Assembly: GCA_037176705.1 (NCBI GenBank)
Contig: CM073898.1
Location: 23,110,488 to 23,174,487 of the forward strand
Direction of reading: 5' to 3'
Length of the DNA stretch: 64,000 nucleotides
Source of the DNA: Molossus alvarezi
Lineage: Eukaryota; Chordata; Mammalia; Chiroptera; Molossidae
This document shows positions 23,701 to 33,465 of the stretch, in pieces. The notes under the pieces are model-generated. The model saw nothing but the letters and a program-made list of their open reading frames with translations. It was not told where the DNA came from and did no database searches. Positions within the stretch are counted from its first letter, which is position 1; the number at the start of each line of letters is the position of its first letter. The position numbers were made by a program, and so were the translations under genes.

Positions 23701-24537
23701 ACAGCAGAATTTTCACTGATACATCAGCTAAGGCAACAGAAACAAAGGAGAAAATGAACACATGGGACTACATCAAACTCAAAAGCTTCTGTATAGCAAA
23801 AGAAACAACCATCAAAATGGAAAGAGAACCCACTCTATGGGAGAGCATCACTGCCAATGATACATCAGATAAGGGGTTAATTTCCAATATAGAGAGAGTG
23901 CTCATACAACTCAACAAAAGAAAGACAAAGAACCCAATGAAAAATCAGGCAGAGGAACTAAATAGACACCTCTCTAAACAGGACATACAAATGGCTAACA
24001 TACATATGAAGAAATGCTGAATGTCACTAATCATGAGAGAGATGCAAATTAAAACAACTATGAGATATCACCTCACACCTTTAGAATGGCCGCTATCAAC
24101 AAATCATCAAACAAGTGTTGGTGAGGGTGTGGAGAAAAGGGGACTCTAGTACACTGCTGGTGGGAATGCAGACTGGTGCAGCCACTGTGGAAAACACCAT
24201 GGTGTTACCTCAAACAATTAAATATTGAATTGCCGTTTGATTCAGTGATCCCACTTCTAGGAATATACCCTAAGAAGCCTGAAACACCAATCAGAAAGAA
24301 TATATGTACCCCCATGTTCATAGCAGCACTATTTACAATACCTAAGATCTGGAAACAGCCCAAGTGTCCATCAGTAGTTGAATGGATACAAAAGCGGTGG
24401 TACATATACACAATGGAGTACTATGCAGCTGTAAGAAAGAAAGATTTTATCCTTTGAGACAACATGGAGGGACCTGGAGAGTATTGTCATAGCAAAACTA
24501 GCCAAGCAGACAAATCTCACTTATTTATGGAATATAA
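20789..24537 (+). pseudogene. L1 ORF2 remnant in copy B
   Basis: The start is preserved at 20789 (MAINKYISIITLNVNGLN), with the endonuclease Asn in NVNG and Glu in LQETQ. The frame breaks near 21022. The next pieces keep 'IIAGDF' (about 21210, but FITLLTS replaces the usual FNTPLTS) and an intact endonuclease SDHN motif near 21470. In the reverse transcriptase, '[24 protein letters not shown]' is readable, and FADD is present near 22884 but follows an in-frame stop (KL*LFADDM). The C-terminal CX3CX7HX4C region is frameshifted around 24110-24165. The end TAA is at 24535-24537. At least seven frame breaks mean it is not functional. Confidence 0.92.
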
Positions 24538-24788
24538 TGAACATAACAGTTTGAGGAACAGGGTAGACCCAGAGACATGGAAGTAGGGTACCCACTGACA
24601 ACCCTCAGAAGAGGGGGTGGCGAAGATGGAAGACATAAACCACAGAACTTATATGCATGTACGCATAACCAATGGACATGGATAACAAAGCTGGGGATGA
24701 GGTGGGGCCGATAGGGAGGAGGATGTCAATGGGGATAAAAGGAGAAACATCTGTAACAAAAATAAATTAATAATATTAAAAAATAAAA
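24538..24788 (+). repeat. L1 copy B 3' UTR and tail
   Basis: 'GACCCAGAGACATGG', 'GACATAAACCACAGAACTTATATGCATG' and 'GGAGAAACATCTGTAACAAAAATAAATTAAT' identify the same 3' UTR family as copies A, C and E. Confidence 0.85.
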
Positions 24789-24797
24789 ACTGATAGT
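24789..24797 (+). repeat. Right target-site duplication of the U6-L1 chimera
   Basis: ACTGATAGT, identical to 20627-20635. Confidence 0.85.
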
Positions 24798-24934
24798 AAC
24801 TACAAAGAAATAAAGGGACATGAAACTATTACTGGATGCTCTTTCACTAATTCCTCACCTATGACAGGTTGCAATTTAAAAAAGAATGGTTGTTTCACCT
24901 GCAGTGATTCTTGCACTCACAATGACTGGTAGTT

Positions 24935-25150
24935 ATGAACTACATGTCCTAGGAGTCAGAAAAGCTTAGGTCCAATCCCATGTCTTTCATTTATTAGGCA
25001 TACTACATAGCTTCACCAATTCACTTAACCTTCTGTGCCTACTATGCCAACTGGAGGTTATAATTCCTAATCCATATTTCTCATGAGGTTGCTATAAAAA
25101 TCAAATGACATAATGTGTATCAAATGTATGATCCCTGCACAAATGCAGTA
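24935..25150 (+). repeat. MIR SINE relic
   Basis: 'GGAGTCAGAAAAGCTTAGGTCCAATCCCATG', 'TTCACTTAACCTTCTGTGCC', 'GAGGTTATAATTCCTAATCCATATTTCTCATGAGGTTGCTATAAAAATCAAATGAC' follow the MIR core and tail in order. Confidence 0.75.
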
Positions 25151-27079
25151 CAGTGGGACTATCACTGGACTGAATTTAGAGATCTCATCAATTAGCAGCT
25201 AGTTTCCTAACCTACAAATGAGGTTGATCTAGCACACTAATCACTAAGAGAAATATAATGTGAGCTACTTTACATCACATTATCTAGAGTTCACATTGAG
25301 AAAGGAAAAAGGAACAAGTAAAATTAATTTTAATAATATTTATTTAACCCAGTGTACTCAAAATATTGCTATGTCAATATGCAATCAATATAACATTATT
25401 GAGATTTATTACATATATTTCCATGCTAAAGCATTGATATGTGTGTGTATTTTACACTTACAGCATGTTTCAGTTTGGATTAGTAGCACGTCAAGTGCTT
25501 GATAGTCACAGGGGGCAGTGGCTACTGTTCTGCACAGCACAGATCTAGATAATGACTAAGGTCCCTTCAACTCTTAACTTTGATACCTGTCTCCTTAATA
25601 TATATTTCTATTTCATCATGCCTCTATCTTTTTAAATGGCTAAAGCATAATCTACGTCATGATGACTTAAATAAGGTCTTTAACTTTTTTTTTTAATTAG
25701 GATTAAAAGAAGTCTAGTAAAATTATCTTTTTCTAGTAAGAGAAGATAACAAGAATTACAGCATATAAACAATTTCCTCTGACATATTTAAAAGTGACAG
25801 TCAAAATTACAATTTTATTTAACAAAAAATTAACTCAGCCCTTTCATTCTTTAGAAGGGTTATGTATAATTTCACTCATATAAGCGGCTTACTGTATTGT
25901 TGTCAAGTTAACTGAATGCCAGTCATATGATTGAATTTTGAAATCAACAGTCTGCTCTAGGAGAAATCCACCACCATACAGGCAGAAAGAATTGGTTTAG
26001 TGCAGATAAATCTATCAACATGGTGATGAAGAAAAAAGACGCATGAAATAACTTGCTAATTTTTTTTTTCCAAGTACACTGAAATACCGTTTTCCTTTTT
26101 TAACATCTTATGGGAATTTCTGAAATGACACAGTGGGGTCTCATCAGATTTCTTAACTAATGGAACCTTAACCCAAAACGCATGCTGTGAGTCAGTCATT
26201 AATTCAACACTTCAGTTTTCAGCTGGGAAAGTAAGTGGAACTTTCTGAGGTCTGGAAGAAATGATTCCAAAGATGTCCCCTTGGTTGTCTTCAGGGAAAT
26301 TTCTTGAATCCATAAGCATTATATTTGTGTTATTAACAATATTGTTAATTTAACTTGTCATGTATACAGTGCTGCAGGACCACAGTACTGCATCCATCCG
26401 GAGGAAACTGCTTACATTTTATGCTATGCAGCCACTGCCAAGAAGGGTAGAGCTGGGTGTTTGCAACTTGGACTTAATGGGCTGTGCGTCTCCCAGGAGC
26501 ATTTAAACAGGTCTCAGCTTATGATGAATCAATGCAAGTTATTCAGTTTAACATGACCTACACATATTTTCTTCCTGTAAATCTCTAAGTACACATATAA
26601 AACCACTTGTTTTGCATTTTATATTTCTCCATCTGACAGTCCTAACTCTTTTATTATTTAGCAGAGAAGATCCCACTCATCATCCTTTACAGTTGATTAA
26701 AATGACAATGAAGCATCTTCTTTCTTGTCTCTGAAGTTGCTGTTTGAAATATAAATATCAGAAAAAAAAGATAGCTGGTGGTAAATCACCCATAACATGA
26801 CACTTGTTAGCTAATCACATATTTGCAAATTTTCTTATGTTGTTTCTATTACAAGTAAATGAAGCAGTCTTGAAGAAGTTTATTATGTGTGTTCTACCAA
26901 AGGAAATATTAAATTACTTTAATTATCACCATTATTAGCATTATTAAAAATCAAAATATTATTTAATAATGTAAATTACATATGTTTCATTTCTATATCT
27001 ACCACAGAACATGATTCAAAGTGGAGTGTATGTGTGCTTGGGACATAGTTTACCATTAGACTAAAAAGTACCATAATTA
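25151..27079. other. Unassigned stretch
   Basis: About 1.9 kb with no recognised gene or repeat. The part at 26340-26520 is less AT-rich and has no internal repeats, so it might be conserved non-coding sequence, but nothing in the sequence alone shows it. Confidence 0.4.
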
Positions 27080-27312
27080 GCCTAGCCAGAGTGGCTCAGT
27101 CAATTGAGCATCATTTTCTGCACCGAAAGGTTGCCAGTTTGATTCCTGGTCAGGGCACATACCCAGGTTGCAGGTTCAATCCCAGGTCAGGATGAGTAGA
27201 AAAGGTACCCAATTAATGTCTCAATGTTTTTCTCTTACATCCATGTTTCTCTGTTTTCTCTTTCTCTGTTTCTCTCTCTCTTGGCATGTCCTCAGGGGAG
27301 GATTAAAAATAG
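27080..27312 (+). repeat. Ves SINE (older, diverged)
   Basis: The head is GCCTAGCCAGAGTGGCTCAGTCAATTGAGC, with B box AGTTTGATTCCTGG, 'GGGCACATACCCAGG', a CT-rich middle and a 'TCCTCAGGGGAGGATTAAAAAT' tail. The match is diverged, consistent with an older copy. A second Ves begins at its tail. Confidence 0.85.
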
Positions 27313-27316
27313 ATTA

Positions 27317-27577
27317 GCCCTGGCCAGTTTGGCTCAGCAGTTGGAGTGCTGGCCCAGGGCCCAAAGAGTCCCAAGTTTGGTTCCGGTTGGGCATATAGCT
27401 CTCTGTGGTTCAGTCCCCGGCCTTGGTCCAGGGTCCTGAAGGAGGCAACCAATAGATGTGTCTCTCTCACATCGATGTTCCTCTCTCACTCTCTCACTCT
27501 CTCTCTCTCTCTCTTACCCACTCCATCTGAAGATAAATGAAAAAATATCCTCAGGTGAGGATTAGAAAAAAAAAAGA
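27317..27577 (+). repeat. Ves SINE in the tail of the previous one
   Basis: The head is GCCCTGGCCAGTTTGGCTCAGCAG, with B box AAGTTTGGTTCCGG, 'GGAGGCAACCAATAGATG', CT/CACT repeats and the 'TCCTCAGGTGAGGATTAGAAAAA' tail. It is inserted directly downstream of another Ves in the same orientation, using the A-rich tail as target. Confidence 0.9.
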
Positions 27578-27578
27578 C

Positions 27579-27580
<2 letters not shown>

Positions 27581-27624
<44 letters not shown>
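27581..27624 (+). repeat. (GATA)11 microsatellite
   Basis: Eleven uninterrupted GATA units. They directly follow the A tail of the preceding Ves (AAAAGACTAGATA), a common birthplace for microsatellites. Confidence 0.95.
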
Positions 27625-27627
<3 letters not shown>

Positions 27628-27739
27628 AACCATAATTAATTTAAAATTAAAAATCTTACCCAAAATTATACAAGAAAACAATAGCAAAGGCAAAGATACA
27701 AATTAGATCTGAAATTCACATTAAGAAAGCCTTACTTTG

Positions 27740-27981
27740 CCCTGGCCAGTTTGGCTCAGTGGTTAGAGTGTTGGCCCACAGACCAAAGAGTCCTGGGTTT
27801 GATTCCAGCCAAGGGCACGTACGGTTTGTCCCTGGCCCTGGTTGGGTTTGTGCGGGTGGCAACCAATCAATGTGTCTCCCTCACATCGATATTTCTCTCT
27901 TTCTCTCTTCCTCCATCTCTCCCTCCAGCTCTATCTGAATATAAATGTAAAAATATCTTCGAGTGAGGATAAAAAAAGAAG
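27740..27981 (+). repeat. Ves SINE with duplication
   Basis: The head is CCCTGGCCAGTTTGGCTCAGTGG, with B box GGGTTTGATTCC, 'GGTGGCAACCAATCAATGTG', a CT-rich middle, and the tail ATATCTTCGAGTGAGGATAAAAAAAG. Flanked by AAGAAAGCCTTACTTTG (27723-27739) and AAGAAAGCCTCGCTTCT (27982-27998), a diverged target duplication. Confidence 0.9.
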
Positions 27982-28210
27982 AAGAAAGCCTCGCTTCTTA
28001 TAATATGAAAATTCTTTAATAAAGGTTGTGCATGTGTACAAGAGCGCAAGGGAGAAGACCCAGAATAAAAAAGAAATGCAACAGATGATATTCAAGCAAG
28101 AAATTGTAGGGTGGTGTTTAGATTAAGCATTTTCTACTACCAAGCTTTGTTCTTATATAGTATTGCTCCTGAAGAGGAAAACTAGGCAGCATGTGTACAT
28201 CCAGACTCTT

Positions 28211-28477
28211 TTTTTTTTTTTTTAATTTATTTTTTTTTTATCCTCACCCGAGGATATTTTTCCATTTCTTGTACAGATAGAGTGGGAGGAAGAGAGAGGA
28301 AGGGAGAGAGAGAGAGAAACATCGATGTGAAGGGACACATCGAGTGGCTGCCACCCGCAGGACCAACCAGGGCCGGGGACAAACTGCAACCGAAGTACGT
28401 GCCCTTAGCGGGAACTGAACCCGGGTCTCTCCAGACTGCAGGCCGACGCTCTAACCGCTGAGCCAAACTGGCCAGGG
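28211..28477 (-). repeat. Ves SINE, antisense, well preserved
   Basis: A complete antisense copy: a T tail, 'ATCCTCACCCGAGGATATTTTTCC', AG-rich repeats, 'CATCGATGTGAAGGGACACATCGAGTGGCTGCC', the B-box complement GAACTGAACCCGGG and the head complement ending CCAGGG. Perfect 10-bp duplications CCAGACTCTT lie at 28201-28210 and 28478-28487. It retains several CpGs, suggesting a young copy. Confidence 0.93.
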
Positions 28478-28619
28478 CCAGACTCTTGCCTTCTTTGCAT
28501 AGTGTCATTATTGTACAACTGAGGTCAAAAGAAATATGCCCACTGCATAAGAACAATTAAGAGACTTACAGCAATAAAAAAGTGCAATGTGTCTGACGCT
28601 TGTTTAAAAATGAACAATG

Positions 28620-29187
28620 CTCCCAGGAAACCAGAATAGAGGGAAAATTAACTTGATAAATAACATCTATGAGCCTACAGCTAATATCATACTTAATTGT
28701 GAGAAACTTGAAGCTCTCCTGCTAGGATCAGGGGATAAAAACAAGGATGTGCCCTCTCTGGTCTGTTTTTCAACATCACACTGGAAGTCCTAGCTAAAAA
28801 AGTAAGACAAGAAAAGGAAATAAAAGGTATACAGATTGGGAAGGGAAGGATAAAAAACTGTATTTATACATGGCATGATCATCTAAGTAGAAAATCTAAA
28901 AATTCACAAAAAAATATATTGGAATTAATAAGTGGTAATCAAGGTCTGAAGGACACAAGGTTAATATACAAGGTCAATCACCTCCAATATACCAGCAATA
29001 AACAAGTAAAATTTGATATTAAAAACACAGCTCTGGCCAGTTTGGCTCAGTGGTTAGAGTGTTGGCCTGCGGTCCAGAGAGACCGGGGTTTGGTTCCTGC
29101 TAAGGGCATGTACCTCGGTTGCAGTTTGTCCCCGGCTCTGGTTGGTTGTGTGGGTGGCAACCACTCGATGTGTCCCTTTCATGTCGA

Positions 29188-29237
<50 letters not shown>

Positions 29238-29665
29238 TCCCTCCCACTCTATCTGAACAAAATATTGAAAAATGTCCTCGGGTGAGGATAAAACAAAAAC
29301 ATTAGAATTCATATTAGTGCCCAAACAAATAAAATACTTTGGTATAAATGTAACAAAACCATATTGCATATGAAAGAAATACAAGAATAAACAACTACAT
29401 GGAGAGATTTTCCATATTCATGGATAGAAAGCCTCAATATTGTTGAGATGTCAGTTCTTCCTAACTTGATATAGATTCAAAACCATCTCAATAAAAATAC
29501 TAGCAAGTTATTTTGTGGATATCAATAAACTGATACTAACTTTATGTGAAGAAGCAAAAGATCCAGAATAGCCAACACAATGTTGAAGAGAAAGAACAAA
29601 TCCAGGGGACTGATACTACCTAACTTCAAGTCTTAGTGTAAAGCTGTAGTAATCAGGACAGTGTG
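28620..29665 (+). repeat. Old L1 ORF2 fragment, split by a Ves
   Basis: Sense ORF2 from the reverse transcriptase ('GCCTACAGCTAATATCATACTTAATTGTGAGAAACTTGAAGC', 'CTGGAAGTCCTAGC') through the FADD region (degenerate near 28870) to 'AAAGCTGTAGTAATCAGGACAGTGTGGAATTGG'. It is clearly older than copies A, B, C and E. The end at about 29665 is abrupt and faces an antisense L1 segment. Confidence 0.8.
29028..29294 (+). repeat. Ves SINE inserted in old L1
   Basis: The head is CTCTGGCCAGTTTGGCTCAGTGG, with B box GGGTTTGGTTCC, 'GGTGGCAACCACTCGATGTG', a (TC)n expansion of about 42 bp (29190-29232) and the tail 'TGTCCTCGGGTGAGGATAAAAC'. A short duplication AAAAACA lies at 29021-29027 and 29295-29301, and L1 sequence resumes after it. 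Confidence 0.9.
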
Positions 29666-29674
29666 GAATTGGTG

Positions 29675-30240
29675 ACCGAATTTTCTATAACAGCCATTCT
29701 AAAATGTATATGGTAATATCTCATGGTAGCTTTGATTTGTATTTTCCTGATGATTAGTGATGCTGAAATTTTTTTTCATGTACCTGCTATACATTTGAAT
29801 GTCTTTGTAGGAAAAATGTCTATTTAGTTCCTCTGCCCATTTTTAAATTGGATTGTTTTCATTTTTGCTATTGAGTTTTATATATATTTTCAATACTTAT
29901 CCCTTATCAGATATATGGTTTGCCAATATACTGTCCAATTGTATAGGTTGTGTTCTCGTTTGTTAATATTTCTTTTGTTGTGTGAAAATTGTTTAGTCTG
30001 ATATGGTCCCACTTGTTTATTTTTGCTTTTGTTGCTTGTGGTTTTGGTGTCATATCCAAGAAATGTAAAAGAACTTTTTTCCTATGTTTGCTTTTAGTAG
30101 TTTTATGGTTTTAGTCTGTTTTACATGACATAAGTATATCTACTCCTGCTCTCTTTTGGTTATTATTTGCATACAATATATATTGTTTGCATCCCTTCAC
30201 TTTCAACCTATGAGAAAGTGTCCTTAAAACTTAAGTGAGT
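29675..30240 (-). repeat. Old L1 fragment, antisense
   Basis: 'TCTCATGGTAGCTTTGATTTGTATTTTCCTGATGATTAGTGATG', 'TATTTAGTTCCTCTGCCCATTTTTAAATTGGATTG' and 'GATATGGTCCCACTTGTTTATTTTTGC' are the reverse complement of ORF2 C-terminal codons. Near 30125-30235, 'AAGTATATCTACTCCTGCTCTCTTTTGG' is antisense of the endonuclease region, so an internal part is missing. It lies tail-to-tail with the sense L1 to its left. Confidence 0.75.
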
Positions 30241-30869
30241 TTGATATCACTAACAGCTGCTTTCTTAGTAACCCTCTGATTACATGATCAGGTTTTATAA
30301 TGTTAAAAAAAAAAAAAAAAAAAGTTGGGCAGTAAGAGAAAAATCAGGTAAAGTTATTTTCTTGCTTATTTTTAAAAGATTTTGGGATAAAGCAAGTAGA
30401 ATATAAAATAGCTGAGTATTTATTAATTTACTGCTTTAAATGGCATACATTGATGTATAAAAATCCCATAATAGTTTCAAAAAAAAGGTTTGTTCCCTTA
30501 AGATTTCTCAGAAGCCTCATATATGTAGTCTCTAAATAATAAAAAATTTTGTATTGTGTGCTACCTAATATAAATAAATTTGAGGATGTACCCCCAATTT
30601 ATATAATATTTATACATTATAGAGATATAAATTACATGCATAAGCTAGTATAGCTTCTTCACCCTCTGGGGTGCATGCTTCCTATTCTAGAAATGACTGG
30701 CTTATGCCATCAATTATCCTCTCTCTGTCTTCTTAATAATAATTAAATTAAATATTCCCATATGTATTTAAATATGCTCAATAATCTCTTATTATTTAAG
30801 AGAATAAGACCAAATCCTTTCATTCAAATATTTCCTTCAGCTACTATGTTAACTTTTTCTCTCTTGAGT
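30241..30869. other. Unassigned stretch
   Basis: AT-rich with a 19-base A run at about 30304-30322. Nothing else recognised. Confidence 0.4.
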
Positions 30870-32150
30870 TATCTAATTTCACTGTGTCCATTTCCTTAGC
30901 TCTACTCCACTCCAATCTATTCACCATATCAACACCACTCTCGTCAAATTAACTGACTTGCAAATTGCTCAATCAGTGAAATTTTTTATTCACATAACAC
31001 TTGATCTCTATGCAGCATTTGATATTCTAAAGCATTTCTCCACTTAATTCTCTCAATGATCTTTTCATTTGGATTTTAAGATATCTCATTCTCCAGGTGT
31101 ACCTTCTATCCCTCTGGCTACTGTGGTTCAGACTTCTTTGCATAGTCATCATATTCTCTAACTGTAGATATGGGAGATCCTTAAGGTCTAGGTCAATAGC
31201 TTCCAAATTTACATCTGAACCAAAAATCCTTCCACTGAGACTGTCCACTCAAGCAACCTACTCATCTTTTGCTCTTGGGTATCTTAGTAATACCTCAAAC
31301 TCAACATCTCTGAGACCAAATTTAAAATCTTCCATATAAAAAAAAATGTGCTTGTCTTTTGGTGTCCCATATTTCACTATATCAAGCTATAGTTCATCTG
31401 GTTGAGCAAGTCTGAGGTATAGAAGTTATCTTTATATCTTCCCTAAATGTCTTGAATTCATTTATTGATTCCTCTCTATACCCACTCTACATAATCTAAT
31501 CCCACCTAAACCACCACCTTAGCTTTCTTACTGATGTCTCTCCATTTATTTAGCCAATGCCAGTATGTTTCAGAGATTTTTTTTTTCATCCTGAAGCTAA
31601 AGTAAGCCTAATAATTCCAATGTGACCTGATAATAGCCCTGTTTAAAACCCTTTAATGGTTCCTCATTAAACCTAAAATAATGAGTAGGATATTCAATGC
31701 AGGCTTTAGTCCTTAGTTGTGCTGGGAGGGCAACATTTCTAGCTTCATGTCGCACCTTCTGGCTTTCACATTCTGTTCTTTCATAATCCTGGCCTTTTAA
31801 TTCCTAAAATCAGCATGCAAGCACCAGCCACAGGGTCGTTCTATATACTGTTTCCAATGCTTAGAGTGGCATGCCTTCATCTATCCTACTCCACATATTG
31901 ATTACTTAACCCCAATTCATCCTCCAATTTCTCCCTCAGAGAAATTTTTCTATCCACAAAGTCATTGTGAGGTCCCTTCATTATACCCCCTAACAAGACT
32001 GATTCTTTAAAAAAAAATTATCAAAATTTATTATTATATAACATTGGTATTATGATTATGTTTTAAATGGTTGTCTTTCTCAATGTATGGTAAGTTCCAA
32101 GAAAGCAGAACTATTTTTTCTCACCATAATATCTCCAATATTTAGCTCTT
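30870..32150 (+). repeat. L2 LINE fragment
   Basis: The 3' part of an L2 (CR1-like) LINE is readable in patches: 'CTCCACTCCAATCTATTCACC', 'ACCTCAAACTCAACATCTCTGAGACCAAATT', 'AATAGCCCTGTTTAAAACCCTTTAATGG', 'CCAATTCATCCTCCAATTTCTCCCTCAGAG' and 'GTAAGTTCCAAGAAAGCAGAACTATTTT..CCAATATTTAGC'. The order follows L2 consensus segments as I remember them. It is highly diverged with no coding capacity. Confidence 0.6.
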
Positions 32151-32164
32151 CATGAGAATTGAAT

Positions 32165-33225
32165 TTGTGTAGATGACATGATACTGTGTATAGAGAACCC
32201 TAAAGATCCACCAAAAAACTACTAGAACTAAAAAATGAATTCAGTAAAGCAGCAAGATAAAAAATAAATATCCAGAAAGTAGTTGCAATTTTATACACCA
32301 ATAGTGAACTACCAGAGAGAGCAACTAAAAAAAATTTTTTAATCCCATTTATAATTGCATGGAAAAAAACTACACCTAGGAATAAATTTAACCAAGGATG
32401 TAAAACTCCTGTACTTGGAAAATTATAAAACCTGAAGAAATAAATTGAAGAAGATACAAATAAGGGGAAGTTTATACCATATTCATGGATATGAAAAATT
32501 AGCATCATTAAATGTCCATATTACCCAAAGCAATCTATAGATTCAATGCAATTCCCATCAAAATACCAATGGCATATTTCACAGAACTAGAACAAATATT
32601 CCAAACATTTTAATGGAACCACAAAAGAGCCTGAATAACCACAGCAATATTGAGAGAAAAAAAAGTTGGAGGAATCAAGCTACCTGATTTCAAACTATAC
32701 TACTAGGCCATAGTCATTAAAACAGCATTTTACTGGCATAAAGACAGACATATTGATCAATGGAACAGAATAGAGTCCAGAAATAAGCCCACACCTTTAA
32801 GGTCAATTAATATTTGACAAAAGAATGAGGAATATACAATAGGGTAAAGATTGTTTATTCAATAAATGGTGTAAAAATTGAACAGACATGTGCAAAACAA
32901 TTTTTTTAAAGACCATCTTCTTACACTATACACAAGAATAAACTCAAAATAGATTCAAGACTTAAATGTTAGACTTGAAATCATAAATATTCTTATAATA
33001 AACATAGGTGGTAAAATCTCAGATATTTCTTACAGTAGTATTTTTTTCTGATATATCTCTTCAGGCAAGAGACACAAAAGAAAAAGTAACAAATGAGACT
33101 AAAGCAAACTAAAAAAAAAAAAAAAATAGCACAGCAAAGGAAATCAACAAAATGAAAAGACAACCCACTAAATAGGAGAACATATTCACCAATGATACAT
33201 CTGATAAGGAGTTAAAATAAAAAAA
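32165..33225 (+). mobile_element. LINE-1 copy D, left part (split by copy C)
   Basis: An older 5'-truncated sense L1, starting inside the reverse transcriptase ('GTAGATGACATGATACTGTGTATAGAGAACCC' = VDDMILCIENP). It runs through 'AACAAATATTCCAAACATTTTAATGGAACC', 'TATTGATCAATGGAACAGAATAGAG' to 'AATGATACATCTGATAAGGAGTTAAAAT', where copy C interrupts it. The reading resumes at 39.29 kb with 'CCAATCAACCCAATTAAAAAATAGGCAAATG', the next ORF2 segment. ORF2 is decayed throughout. Confidence 0.88.
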
Positions 33226-33465
33226 ATTTTTTTAATTAATTAATTTTTGACACAGATGTTTCTCCTTTTTCCCCTACTGATTCCCCCCTCCCCCTCCCTC
33301 CCTGCCCTTTCCCCAGTTTGTTGTCCATGTCCACTGTTCATGCATACATGCATATAAGTTCTGTGGTTTATCTCTCCCCCACCACATCCCTCTTTAGGAT
33401 ATTGTCAGTCTGTACCCCACTATCGCATCTCTAGGTCTATCCCATTCCTCAGACTGTTATGTTCA
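33226..33465 (-). repeat. L1 copy C 3' UTR and tail
   Basis: Antisense 'GACACAGATGTTTCTCCTTTTTCCCC', 'GTTGTCCATGTCCACTGTTCATGCATACATGCATATAAGTTCTGTGGTTTATC' match the complement of the 3' UTRs of copies A, B and E. Confidence 0.88.

Larger units (their letters stand above)
20743..24788 (+). mobile_element. LINE-1 copy B, 5'-truncated, 3' part of the U6-L1 chimera
   Basis: L1 sequence begins about 46 nt upstream of the ORF2 start codon (aligned with the ORF1-ORF2 spacer of copy C), so the break falls in the inter-ORF spacer. It contains the whole of ORF2 in decayed form and the lineage-specific 3' UTR, ending AATAAATTAATAATATTAAAAAATAAAA at the right duplication (24789-24797). The truncation point coincides with the U6 3' end, which is the expected product of the reverse transcriptase switching template from L1 RNA to U6 RNA during target-primed reverse transcription. 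Confidence 0.95.
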
